64,000 bases of DNA from Kiloniellaceae bacterium (GCA_021776175.1 JAJFGJ010000018.1:1-64000), one strand, 5' to 3'; shown: positions 36,084 through 44,224, counted from the first letter of the stretch. Notes: generated from the letters alone by a model not told the origin. Program-made: numbers and translations.

Positions 36084-36374
36084 AAAAGGGGACGCTACCC
36101 TTTTTGATTATGCTGCTTTTTCGGGCGTCCAGGCGGCCGGTACCGGAGCGCACGCCCCGTCAGCTTCTCCAGCGTCCGGATGAATTTCTCCGCGTAGTCC
36201 TTCAGCCATGCCAGATAGGCGTGGCGGTCGTCATCGGTAAAGAACACCTGGTCGCGGCGATTGCCCCGCTGGGTGACATGATGGGGCACACCGGCGAAGA
36301 CGGTTCGGGCCAAGCGGGGCATGCGCGGAAGCTACACGGAGGGCATCGAAAAATAATGGGTAGCGTCCCCTTTT
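36084..36374. mobile_element. 291-bp RAYT-derived mini-element with 17-bp inverted ends
   Basis: AAAAGGGGACGCTACCC (36084-36100) and its exact reverse complement GGGTAGCGTCCCCTTTT (36358-36374) bound the segment. Inside is an internally deleted REP-associated tyrosine transposase frame. The GGGGACGCTACCC motif is commonly found beside such transposases. The unit looks like a non-autonomous derivative that a full-length RAYT elsewhere could mobilise. Confidence 0.7.
36095..36322 (-). pseudogene. RAYT (Y1_Tnp, IS200-like) transposase with internal deletion
   Basis: A 75-residue frame. Residues 1-47 are a typical RAYT N-terminus (MPRLARTVFAGVPHHVTQRG, then the segment after the HUH-type strand, TDDDRHAYLAWLKDYAEKF). 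Residues 48-75 are its C-terminal tail (LEKLTGRALRYRPPGRPKKQ). A normal protein is about 200-300 residues, so the catalytic Tyr region is missing and the two ends are joined in frame. It cannot transpose by itself. Confidence 0.75.
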
Positions 36375-36420
36375 TTCCAAGTCGATTTAGTCAGACACTG
36401 CCCGCTGGAGTGTGACTGCT

Positions 36421-37425
36421 TCAATGCCAAAGCCAAGACACCACCAGGAGTCCAGCAAGGATACCCCTTTTCGCGACCCTTCTACCCAACAGTGCGCGAG
36501 CGGTACGCTCCCATGTACTCGAAGTAGTATTGGAAGTTGTTTTCTTGTTTTTTCTCGCTTTCGAAGAGAGTAAAGATAAATATCTCTTGGATAAGAACTG
36601 TGTTGCGCTTAACAGATAGAGGCCCATGAAAAATAAATCAAAAATCTTTGGTTGAAACGACAATTCAACAATATTGATATCGAGAATAGCCCAACGAGCA
36701 TCCCACGCGAAGATGTTAGCTGCCACCGAAATCAAAAGTCCATAAATCATTCCCAGAGTACCGACAAACTCTGCAAAAAGTAGAATGATAAACTTAGACG
36801 CATCAAAATATGATCCACCTACAAGAGCCCGACGCGTTTTCTTTTCGTAAATTGCCATTTCATTGTCCGAGACAGGCTTTTTTGCGGGATCATCCACGAG
36901 CTCACCTGGACGCAGTCCACCAGTAATCTCATACACATGCCGCGCCGTTTCCGGCACTTGTTCGACTTCGACGGCCAGGTAGCGTAGCAAGCGAAACGCC
37001 TTATCAATATCGGGGCCGCAATCCAATCCGAGATTTGTCTGTTCATCGGACGGCGCCTCGGACACCGGCCAAGAAATTGCCTGGTCCCGGCAGAACGATT
37101 CTAACAATTTGAGCTTGGGGCTGTTGAGATAGTCATCGGGCATCATGAAACTTATCCCGATACTTCCTTTCGCTCGAATGTATTTGTCGAATCGAATCAC
37201 CCAATCGTATTTCGGAAACGAGGCGATTAGACTTGCACCATTGACTCCGGACCTGAGTAGGAATCGAAGAGAAGGCTTGAGTTCCGAGATATCGCCTTCC
37301 TGAATCAATTCGCGGTTTGGCTTCCCAGTGACCTTATCCACTCTAAACAAGAACATTGCTGTCATTGACAGGGCAATGAAAACGGCAAAATACGCATATA
37401 AATCTGCATCATAGATAGTGATCAT
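36421..37425 (-). CDS. Membrane protein of unknown function in the RHS region
   Basis: A 334-residue protein that I do not recognise. An N-terminal helix (about 8-27, FAVFIALSMTAMFLFRV) precedes a ~180-residue soluble part containing ASFPKYDWVIRFDKYIRAKG and GISFMMPDDYLNS. Two or three helices follow (about 212-245 FIILLFAEFVGTLGMIYGLL, about 262-285) and a final short one. AT-richer than its neighbours. It lies 223 bp after the RHS C-terminal domain on the same strand, where an immunity protein to a membrane-acting toxin would sit; that is a guess. ATG 37425 is preferred over TTG 37455. Confidence 0.5.
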   Translation of the reverse strand: MITIYDADLYAYFAVFIALSMTAMFLFRVDKVTGKPNRELIQEGDISELKPSLRFLLRSGVNGASLIASFPKYDWVIRFDKYIRAKGSIGISFMMPDDYLNSPKLKLLESFCRDQAISWPVSEAPSDEQTNLGLDCGPDIDKAFRLLRYLAVEVEQVPETARHVYEITGGLRPGELVDDPAKKPVSDNEMAIYEKKTRRALVGGSYFDASKFIILLFAEFVGTLGMIYGLLISVAANIFAWDARWAILDINIVELSFQPKIFDLFFMGLYLLSATQFLSKRYLSLLSSKARKNKKTTSNTTSSTWERTARALLGRRVAKRGILAGLLVVSWLWH

Positions 37426-37648
37426 GATTTCAGCACCATGTTGATTTGCCCTCAAGTCACAAATTTGATAACGATTTCACATTGCATTTCTTGCCGGAAG
37501 AAAGCCAGTCCAAGTTACGTTGTAAGTCAAATATCCCGCTGTATGCGCACCAAAGTATGTTTGCGCCTCCGTCGATACTAATCTACATCTGAATTGGAAT
37601 CGCGTTTAGAGCGCAGCGCAATTCAACACTCTGCAATCTTTGTTTCCA

Positions 37649-37977
37649 TTATAATCCAATAGCAATCTTAAAGGCCTGTGCTGTTAACTGACCGTTAAAA
37701 AATGCTTTAGTTCTCTTAGGAATGCCTCTGACATCGTCTATTGTATCTCCTTTGTCAGGGATGAACTCGAGCGCGAAACCAAGAGCGAAATCCGACACAT
37801 CTTTAAAATCTTTCTTCTCCGCAAATTTCTGGAATTTCTGAAAATTAATCTGAGCCTGGACAATTTTTTTGTTGATAAAGGAGAATATGGAGCGGGTCGC
37901 AAGGCCTACGGTGGCGGCTCCTGGAATTGCTTTCAGAAAGGCGCCACCAGCGGCGAGAAATCTCTCTAAGGAGGGGG
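37649..37977 (-). pseudogene. RHS C-terminal variable (toxin-like) domain, out of frame
   Basis: Downstream of the RHS core stop, the minus strand is open for ~109 codons in another frame. It starts SLERFLAAGGAFLKAIPGAA, continues with VGLATRSIFSFINKKIVQAQ and FAEKKDFKDVSDFALGFALE, and ends LTAQAFKIAIGL, TAA at 37649-37651. No start codon of its own is evident. The core frame joins this one if one C is added to the C6 run at 37973-37978 (G6 on +). It looks like the variable tip domain of a polymorphic toxin. I recognise no known toxin fold. Confidence 0.6.
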
Positions 37978-38423
37978 GAGTTTTCCGCTAGGATCGGTAA
38001 GATTTACCGGACTGTTGAACACATACCGATACGCATTGGCATCACCGCTCTCCAATCCAATCGGATCCTCGCTCAAGAACCGCCCGGTCGCCGGGTTGTA
38101 ATACCGTGCGCGGTAAAAATGCAGCCCGCTTTCGGGATCGAATTCGCGGGCGGTGTAGGTGTAGGGATTGGCGACGGTTTCCGAACGCACTTCGAAGTTG
38201 CCGAAGGCATCGTAGTCGTAGCTGTTGACCACGGTCCCGGCGGCGTTGGTGAGCTTGCGCACCGAGCCCAGGAAATCCGTTTGATAGAAATAACTCTGGC
38301 CGCTGCGTTCCATGGCCAGGGGCTGATCGACATTTTCGCCGTGGCTGTAGCGCGCGGTCAGGGCATTTATGCCGTCGTACTCCAGGACGATATTGTCATC
38401 GTCGTAGACGTAGCGGACTATGT
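37966..38423 (-). pseudogene. RHS core domain, frameshifted at both ends
   Basis: Reads VRYVYDDDNIVLEYDG, then FYQTDFLGSVRKLTNAAG, YDYDAFGNFEVRSETV and the RHS core signature ARYYNPATGRFLSEDPIGL, to NSPVNLTDPSGKLPPP and TAG. The N-terminal frame (EKDVT*) is off by one base: adding one G in the GTGACATAG stretch near 38424 gives EKDVDIVRYVYDDDN, the expected RHS sequence. The C-terminal end is off by one C at 37973-37978. An ATG at 38313 could start a 115-residue fragment, but the real gene is longer. Confidence 0.75.
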
Positions 38424-38872
38424 CACGTCCTTCTCGATCCGGCGTCCATCGGCATCGTAGCGATAGGTGGCGGAACCGCCGCCGGGCATGTCGATGCGCA
38501 CCAGGCGGTTACGTACATCCCAAGTGTAGGTGGTGATGTCGGTGGGGGTCGCCCGGTCGGCCTTGGTTTTGAGGTTGCCGTTGGCGTCGTAATCGTAAGA
38601 GAAGGTATCGTCTTCGAGCAGACGGTTGGCGGCGTCGGTCAAGTGCGCGCCCGAGAGGTGGGAGACGGTGCGGTTGCCTTCTTCGTCGTAAGCATAACTC
38701 TCGGGCGCGCCCGCGAAGCCGCCTGCGGCCTTGACGGTCTTATCGATCAGGTTGCCGTTGGTGTCGTAGCCATAGCAGAAGCTATCGTCCTCGGTGAGGC
38801 GGTTGGCCGCGCTGATGCGGACCGGGCGACCTTTCTCGATCTTTACGTCGGAGCTGCGGCGCCAGCATAAGT
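38418..38872 (-). pseudogene. RHS YD-repeat region, 5'-truncated
   Basis: Four or more YD repeats (CYGYDTNGNLIDKTV, YAYDEEGNRTVSHLSG, YDYDANGNLKTKAD, YRYDADGRRIEKDV), then TGA/TAG by frameshift. Homology starts at about VRISAANRLTEDDSF. Upstream the frame continues to a weak start at 39014 through sequence that is not RHS, directly after the repeat at 38878-38895. The bulk of the large RHS shell is therefore gone, and what remains is the last repeats, the core and the tip domain. Confidence 0.75.
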
Positions 38873-38877
38873 GCATG

Positions 38878-38895
38878 ATTGCAAGACATGACCCC
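38878..38895. repeat. 18-bp breakpoint repeat, copy 2
   Basis: ATTGCAAGACATGACCCC, differing by one base from 35348-35365. It sits at the 5' break of the RHS remnant. Another GACCTG-like partial copy follows near 38921-38926. The pair suggests that a mobile unit or recombination between copies removed the rest of the RHS gene. Confidence 0.65.
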
Positions 38896-39351
38896 AAGAG
38901 TGCAAGAGTGCCAAGAGTAAGACCTGCGTGGGCCTGGATCTGAGCCTGGGTCTCGATGCCGAACCCTGTACTCTTGCTCCTCACCCCTCGCGGCGCGGAG
39001 GGCATAAATATCAATATCCGGAATCATATTCGCGGGTGTGGAAATTCATAGTATCCCGCGTGGGAATTATACGAATCGCATACTTTACCATGTGGAAAAT
39101 CCCCGGCGCGGGGTCCGGCAATTCCGCGGCTTCGTTTTCCACCGCCTTTGCATTGCGTGCGCCGCGCCGGGCGCTAGTCTTGAACCGCTTAGGGTGCGGG
39201 CGCTTGGCTTCGCGCCGGTGTTTGGGAAAAGGGAGGTCCGCCATGTCCCGGCCCGGCTTGGTTACATGGATGCCCGCTTGGCAGGTAAAAGACCGGCTCG
39301 CACGCGGCCCTTCCAAGGCGCGCGCCGGGCCGTCTCGCGGCCGTCCTGTAA

Positions 39352-39382
39352 ATTCCCTGCTCGGCAGGGAATAACAGGGAAT
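39352..39382. repeat. AGGGAAT palindrome
   Basis: ATTCCCTGC and GCAGGGAAT flank TCG (39352-39372), and a third half-unit AACAGGGAAT follows at 39373-39382. This type of CAGGGAAT repeat recurs between genes in alphaproteobacterial genomes near tRNA-linked insertions. Function unknown. Confidence 0.6.
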
Positions 39383-39544
39383 GCGATGGACTCCAGCGCC
39401 AGGCAAGGGAACGGATGGGAAACGATGTTTGCACCCTCACCAAAGTCTAGGTCACATACCCATTAAACCGTCGTCCCGGGCACGACGTTCCTCCAAGCCA
39501 CTTGCCCCACGAAGGCGGGGGATGGCTTGGCAAGGAAAGTCAGT

Positions 39545-39622
39545 GATCCGGGATCCATCGTGCCCCATGCTGGGCTTTGGACACGCGGATAAATGGATCC
39601 CGGATCAAGTCCGGGATGACGA
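39545..39622. repeat. REP-like palindromic block
   Basis: GATCCGGGATCCA (39545-39557) and, in inverted form, TGGATCCCGGATCAAGTCC followed by GGGATGACG (39594-39622) form a palindromic block of the widespread alphaproteobacterial type, similar in style to 1106-1190. Confidence 0.65.
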
Positions 39623-39632
39623 TTTTTTGCTT

Positions 39633-39649
39633 ATGAGTCGGTGTCCTAG
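39633..39649. repeat. IS5-terminus-like remnant
   Basis: ATGAGTCGGTGTCCTAG differs from the transposase 3' end at 122-138 (ATGAGTCGGTGACCTAG) at one base. In frame it would read YESVS-stop, like the transposase terminus. No other part of an IS is visible here, so it may be a solo end left by excision or deletion. Confidence 0.5.
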
Positions 39650-39720
39650 GGTGGCGATTGGGTGGCAATTCGGACTTTGCTACCCAGCCCGGATTTGCTA
39701 AGTGCTTGATTCTCTATGCC

Positions 39721-39810
39721 GGATGGGTGCCCGAGCGGTTGAAGGGACCGGTCTTGAAAACCGGCAGGCGTTAACGCGTCTCGTGGGTTCGAATCCCACC
39801 CCATCCGCCA
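39721..39810 (+). tRNA. tRNA-Ser (anticodon UGA)
   Basis: A 90-nt class II tRNA. Acceptor GGATGGG (39721-39727) pairs with CCCATCC (39800-39806), followed by G and encoded CCA (39808-39810). Anticodon stem CCGGT/ACCGG encloses loop CTTGAAA with TGA at 39755-39757. A variable arm (GGCGTTAACGCGTC) of serine type and the T-loop GGTTCGAATCC are present. It decodes UCA and related serine codons. Confidence 0.97.
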
Positions 39811-39941
39811 TCCTGTTTCGTGCGCAAAGAGCCGGTACGATGCCATCTGGGCGGCCGGCATTCACGCGGTGCTCGACGAAATCGTCGGCGCCGCCAGTGA
39901 CGCTCTTTAGCGCCTAGCCACCCGCGAAGCGTCAGGGCCCG

Positions 39942-40697
39942 TCACGAGCGCCCGCCATCGACCGATAATATTTGCCCCGTTACCCAGGCGCTGGCTTCGC
40001 CGGCGAAGAACAGCGTGGCGTTCGCGATGTCCTCGGGGGCGCCAAGGCGCTTCGTGTGGATTGAGGTCAGGAGTTGCTTTTGGCCCTCCGGCCCCAAGGT
40101 CTCCCACTGTCGTTGGGTCGCCGGATTCGAAAGAATGAAGCCGGGCGCGACGGCGTTGACGGTGATGCCATAGGGGCCAAGCTCCCAGGATATTTGCTTG
40201 GTCAGGCCGACCAGGGCGTGCTTGGCCGAGGTATAGGCCTGGATGCCGGTCAGGCTGGGCCGCAGTCCGGCGCTGGACGCGATGTTGACGATGCGGCCGA
40301 ACCCGGCCTCTTTCATGCCCGGCGCGACGGCCTGGGTCAGCCAGAACGCGCCGTCCAAGTTGGCCTGGAAAATGGTGAACCAATCGTCCGGCGTGATTTC
40401 CTCCAAGGGGCGGCCGGTCTGGCCCTGAACGCCGCCGGCGCCATTGACCAGGATATCGATTCGCCCGTGGCGTTCGAGAATTTCGTCCACGGTTTCGCGG
40501 GTGCGGTCCCGGTCGGAAAGGTCCAAGACGTGAGGTTCAACGTCGAGAGTCCGGCCACGGGCTTCGACCCCTTGGGCATCGATATCCGCGATCTGAACCT
40601 GAGCCCCGGCGGCCCGAAATGCCTTGGCGATCCCGGCGCCGATACCCTGGGCGGCGCCGGTGACTAGAACCACACGGTTGTCGAAGCGGCGATCCAT
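39942..40697 (-). CDS. SDR-family oxidoreductase
   Basis: A 251-residue classical short-chain dehydrogenase. NAD(P)-binding TGAAQGIGAGIA, then NGAGG, the catalytic Ser in NIASSAGLRPS, and the YxxxK motif in YTSAKHALVG, with VDGGRS at the C-terminus. An Asp after strand 2 (ADIDAQG) suggests an NAD preference. It lies 31 bp downstream of a ketopantoate-reductase-like gene and near a creatininase-family gene on the same strand, so it probably belongs to one catabolic pathway. Substrate unknown. Confidence 0.88.
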   Translation of the reverse strand: MDRRFDNRVVLVTGAAQGIGAGIAKAFRAAGAQVQIADIDAQGVEARGRTLDVEPHVLDLSDRDRTRETVDEILERHGRIDILVNGAGGVQGQTGRPLEEITPDDWFTIFQANLDGAFWLTQAVAPGMKEAGFGRIVNIASSAGLRPSLTGIQAYTSAKHALVGLTKQISWELGPYGITVNAVAPGFILSNPATQRQWETLGPEGQKQLLTSIHTKRLGAPEDIANATLFFAGEASAWVTGQILSVDGGRS

Positions 40698-40728
40698 GCG
40701 TTTGGCGACTCCTCTGTTCCGTCCGGGA

Positions 40729-41757
40729 TCAGACCATAGTGGCCTTGAGCGCGTCCAGGCTTTGCCACGATTGCCGGCGCTTGCCGTCCTCGACTTCGTG
40801 TATCAACTCGGTCAGGCGGGCGCACAGCGGGGCGGCCAAGCCCTTTTCCCGTGCCAGGGCCACGACCGCGCCGGGCAAGGCGTCGACTTCAGTCTTGCGC
40901 TTGCGGACCGCGATGTCACGCCAGATACCGCTATGAGTCTTCGCCGAGCGGCGGTTAAAGGCCGCCATGGTGGCGAGGGATTCCAGCGCCGCCCGGTCGC
41001 CGCCTCCGGGCAGGAAGGCCTCCGGGTCGAAGCCGTTAAACGACTCAAGCGTCACGCCGTGAGCCTGGGCGACGGCCAGGACTTCGCGCGCCAAGGCTAT
41101 GAACAGCCCGCGGTAGCCGGGATGATCGAGGCAGTCGGCGATGGAGGCCTCGGTCAGGGCTTCGGCGAAGAGCATGGCGCCGTAAGCCATCTTGCTCCAC
41201 AGATAGCCGAAGATATTGGCGCTGGATATGGCCTTGGGCTCGAAGTCATGAAGCAGAGTCTCCAACGCCCTCACCCGCTCCGTGATCCGGCCGTCGATCT
41301 CGCCCACGACCACGGCGCCCCGCCCGCCGTACAGGATTTCCCCCGGCGCTCGATAGTCGGCGCCGAAATTGACGAAGCAGCCCAGGGTGCGGGCGCCTCC
41401 CACCGCCACGGCGATCAAGGGTTCGTTCAGCCCGTTTTGGGCCGACACGACGTATCCTCCGGGTGCCAAATGGGGCGCGAGGGCGCGTGCCGCCGCCCGC
41501 GTCGCCGGGGTTTTCACCGCCAGAACGATGCGCTCGAAGATACCGTCCAGAGATTCCGGGGTCACTGCTTTGGCCGGCACCGTGAAGCACTCGATGGGGC
41601 CCGAGATCGTCAGGCCCCCTTCGTTGATCCGCGCGACATGGTCCGGGTCGGTATCCACGAACAGAACGCCGTGGCCGGCACGGGCCAGATAAGCGCCGAT
41701 AGTGCCGCCTATGGCGCCCGCGCCCCAGATTAGAAGAGGCGGTTCGCTTACCGCCAT
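40729..41757 (-). CDS. 2-dehydropantoate 2-reductase (PanE/ApbA)-like protein
   Basis: A 342-residue NAD(P)-dependent ketopantoate-reductase-fold protein. N-terminal LIWGAGAIGGTIGAYLARAG is the nucleotide motif, AVKTPATRAAARAL follows, and the C-terminal domain has LWSKMAYGAMLFAEALTEAS. The catalytic Lys is kept, but the usual Asn positions that follow it in PanE are replaced (Y/G/E), so the substrate is probably not ketopantoate. ATG 41757 (MAVSEPP) is chosen; it overlaps the creatininase-like gene by 10 bp. Likely a catabolic reductase/dehydrogenase. Confidence 0.75.
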   Translation of the reverse strand: MAVSEPPLLIWGAGAIGGTIGAYLARAGHGVLFVDTDPDHVARINEGGLTISGPIECFTVPAKAVTPESLDGIFERIVLAVKTPATRAAARALAPHLAPGGYVVSAQNGLNEPLIAVAVGGARTLGCFVNFGADYRAPGEILYGGRGAVVVGEIDGRITERVRALETLLHDFEPKAISSANIFGYLWSKMAYGAMLFAEALTEASIADCLDHPGYRGLFIALAREVLAVAQAHGVTLESFNGFDPEAFLPGGGDRAALESLATMAAFNRRSAKTHSGIWRDIAVRKRKTEVDALPGAVVALAREKGLAAPLCARLTELIHEVEDGKRRQSWQSLDALKATMV

Positions 41758-42449
41758 CCGTCGGTCAAAAGCGCACGGGTCTCGGCGACCCCCACGGCCC
41801 AAACCGCCTCCATATCTTTATCGGAGCGCTGGTAACGCCCGCCCATGTTGCCATCGCCCGCTATGGCCCGAATTTGTTCCGGATTGAGACTCTGCAGGCT
41901 GCCCATATCGACCAGGTCCTTGGCGCCATCAGGCATGTCGGCCCCGTCCAGCCGGTTCCAGGCGAAGTTTTCAAGCCAGGACGCGTGGGAAGCGATCTTG
42001 TCGATCTCACGGATAGCGGCGGCGAATTTTGGGGCGGCATACCAGTTGTGAAACAGGATCCGAATGTCTGGCTTGGTCATCATCCATTGGCGCGCGTAGT
42101 TGGCCGCCGGCATGTTGCCGCCGTGGCCGTTGACCATGAGAATGCGCCGGAACCCGGCATGGGCGAGGCTGTCGAGAATATCGCCGATCACCCCCAGATA
42201 GGTCTCCATGCGCAAGGTGACGGTGCCGGGGAACGCGGTCCAGTGATGGGCTAGTCCATAGGACACGGCGGGGAACACCGGAATGCCCAGGGGCGCGGCG
42301 GCGTCCACGGCTACCTTTTCAGACAGAATGCTGTCGGTCGATAGGCTCAAATAGGCGTGTTGCTCGGTCGATCCCAGCGGCACGACGCAGCGATCGTCCG
42401 ATTTCAGGTACTCTTCGACCTGCATCCAGCTTGTGTCCGAGATCTTCAA
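41748..42449 (-). CDS. Creatininase-family amidohydrolase
   Basis: A 233-residue member of the creatininase/MftE/FAPy-deformylase family. Visible are VPLGSTEQHAYLSLSTDSI (metal Glu and His), HHWTAFPGTVTL and VNGHGGN. The third metal region reads SHASWLENFAW, where most relatives have HAGE(x)ETS, so the site is partly altered. It is divergent from the ABC importer at 42.6-48.3 kb (174 bp apart), and its product may act on the imported compound. Substrate unknown. Confidence 0.82.
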   Translation of the reverse strand: MKISDTSWMQVEEYLKSDDRCVVPLGSTEQHAYLSLSTDSILSEKVAVDAAAPLGIPVFPAVSYGLAHHWTAFPGTVTLRMETYLGVIGDILDSLAHAGFRRILMVNGHGGNMPAANYARQWMMTKPDIRILFHNWYAAPKFAAAIREIDKIASHASWLENFAWNRLDGADMPDGAKDLVDMGSLQSLNPEQIRAIAGDGNMGGRYQRSDKDMEAVWAVGVAETRALLTDGWR

Positions 42450-42547
42450 ATCCTGGCCCTTTCAGCATTGGCGAGAGGGCTTAAAACCGCCCTAATCAGC
42501 CATGTTGGCACGGATATCTCGCCTCCGCCACCGGCCGGGCGGTTGAG

Positions 42548-42576
42548 TTGACACCTGTTAGGGCCTTGGATACGCT
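42548..42576 (+). promoter_or_regulatory. Candidate sigma-70 promoter for the ABC importer
   Basis: A perfect -35 TTGACA (42548-42553), a 17-bp spacer and a weak -10 TACGCT (42571-42576), 48 bp before the substrate-binding protein ATG. A second AT-rich stretch CTTATAAC (42594-42601) could be an alternative -10. It lies in the divergent region shared with the creatininase-like gene. Confidence 0.45.
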
Positions 42577-42623
42577 TCCAGGTAATTTCGATACTTATAA
42601 CAAGTGCAGGGTAGGATAGAACT

Positions 42624-44207
42624 ATGCATAAAATCATCAAGTTAACTGGGGCACTGGCCGTTGCCGCCGGTATTACGGCCGCGGCCGCCGCGCAGGCGGA
42701 AACTTTCAGATTTTCGTTCCAGGGCGACGTCGCTTCCATGGACCCCTATGCCTTGGCGGAAAACTTCTCGAACGCCTTTCATAGCAATATTCACGAACCT
42801 CTGGTTCGCTACGACGATAATCTGCAACTGGAGCCGGGGCTCGCGGTTAGCTGGGAACTGGTCAACCCGACGACTTGGCGCTTCAAGCTGCGCGAAGGCG
42901 TGAAGTTCCACAACGGAAATTCCTTCGACGCCGACGATGTGGTGTTCTCCTTCAAGCGCGCGCAGAGCGAAGGCGCCGACATGGGCAGCTTCGTCGGCGG
43001 CATCGCGGACGTGAAAGCGGTCGATGCTCGGACGGTCGATATCCTGACCGACGGCGTCAATCCTATCCTGCTTAACACCATCGCCCCCCTGGTGATGATG
43101 GATTTGCAATGGGCGGAAGCCAATGGCGCGGTCGAGCCCGTCAACATCAGCGAGAATAAGGAAAACTATTCAACCCTGAACGCCAACGGAACCGGTCCCT
43201 TTAAGCTTGTCAGCCGCGAGCCCGGTGTGAAAACCGTGCTCACGCTCAATAAGGACTGGTGGGACATGGGCAACCAGAACTTCAACGTCACGGATGTTAT
43301 CCTGACCCCGATCGGGTCAGACGCGACGCGCACCGCGGCCCTGCTCTCCGGCGAACTCGATCTGATGTTCCCGGCGCCGGTCCAGGATGTCAATCGTATC
43401 AACAGCTCCGGCGTCGCTTCGGTCCTGCAAGGGCCGGAGTTGCGGACGATCTTCCTGGGCATGGATCAGGAGCGCGACGAGCTTCTCTATTCCTCCGTGA
43501 AGGGCAAGAACCCGCTTAAGGACCAAAGGGTCCGGCAGGCGCTCTATCAGGCGATCGATATCGAAGCCATCAAGTCCAAGGTCATGCGCGGTGCCTCGAC
43601 ACCCGCCGCCTTGCTTCTGGCACCGAAGCTGGGCGGTTTCAACGAAGCCCTTAATGGCCGCCTGCCTCTCGATATCGCGGCATCGAAAAAATTGCTCAGC
43701 GATGCCGGCTACGCGGACGGTTTCGACATCCAACTCGATTGCCCGAACAACCGCTACGTCAACGATGAGCAGATCTGCCAAGCCGTCGCGGGCATGTTCG
43801 CGCGTGTTGGCGTCAACGTGACCCTGCTGGCTCAGCCCAAGAGCAAGTTCTTCTCCAAGCTCAAGGAGCACGATATCAGCATGTATCTGCTGGGCTGGAT
43901 TCCCGACGATCAGGACGCCGGTTCGGTGATCGCGCATCTGATGGTGCCCCCGGCCGACGGCGGCCTCGCTTGGAATGGCGGCGGTTACGGCAATGCGCGG
44001 GTGACCGAGCTTTCGAGGAAGATCACATCGGAAACCGACGCCAAGAAGCGCCAAGACATGATCGACGAGGCCTTCGGTATCGTGAAGGATGAAGTCGGCT
44101 ATATCCCGCTTCATCAGCAGGCATTGTCCTGGGGCGTGCGCAACGGCGTCACCGTGGCACAGCGTGCCGATAACGCCTTGCAGTTCTGGTACATCAACAT
44201 GAAATAA
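42624..44207 (+). CDS. ABC transporter substrate-binding protein, family 5 (peptide-type)
   Basis: A 527-residue periplasmic solute-binding protein. A signal peptide (about 1-27, cleavage after AQA) leads to SBP_bac_5 marks: LAENFSNAFHSNIHEPLVRYD, WRFKLREGVKFHNGNSFDADDVVFSFKRA, KDQRVRQALYQAIDIEAIK and GYADGFDIQLDCPNN. Family 5 binds di/oligopeptides, nickel, opines or glutathione; the cargo here is unknown. It is separated from the permease genes by a strong terminator, so it is probably made in excess over them. Confidence 0.93.
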   Translation: MHKIIKLTGALAVAAGITAAAAAQAETFRFSFQGDVASMDPYALAENFSNAFHSNIHEPLVRYDDNLQLEPGLAVSWELVNPTTWRFKLREGVKFHNGNSFDADDVVFSFKRAQSEGADMGSFVGGIADVKAVDARTVDILTDGVNPILLNTIAPLVMMDLQWAEANGAVEPVNISENKENYSTLNANGTGPFKLVSREPGVKTVLTLNKDWWDMGNQNFNVTDVILTPIGSDATRTAALLSGELDLMFPAPVQDVNRINSSGVASVLQGPELRTIFLGMDQERDELLYSSVKGKNPLKDQRVRQALYQAIDIEAIKSKVMRGASTPAALLLAPKLGGFNEALNGRLPLDIAASKKLLSDAGYADGFDIQLDCPNNRYVNDEQICQAVAGMFARVGVNVTLLAQPKSKFFSKLKEHDISMYLLGWIPDDQDAGSVIAHLMVPPADGGLAWNGGGYGNARVTELSRKITSETDAKKRQDMIDEAFGIVKDEVGYIPLHQQALSWGVRNGVTVAQRADNALQFWYINMK

Positions 44208-44224
44208 GTGCGGCCCTATAAGAA

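Larger units (their letters stand above)
38896..39720. other. Gene-free, repeat-rich region upstream of tRNA-Ser
   Basis: About 800 bp with no convincing gene. It contains the start of a decayed RHS frame, a 9-bp palindrome ATTCCCTGC-TCG-GCAGGGAAT (39352-39372) followed by another AGGGAAT copy, a REP-like block (39545-39622) and an IS5-end-like remnant (39633-39649). Open frames here are short and biased, and I consider them shadows of repeats. The accumulation next to a tRNA gene suggests past integrations. Confidence 0.6.

Noticed and set aside
39011..39406. A 131-codon frame before tRNA-Ser
   Set aside because: It is made largely of intergenic repeats (AGGGAAT palindrome) and has a random-looking composition; no ribosome site or homology that I recognise.
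42472..42623. A small gene in the divergent region upstream of the substrate-binding protein
   Set aside because: The frames here are short and overlap the promoter; no ribosome site fits.
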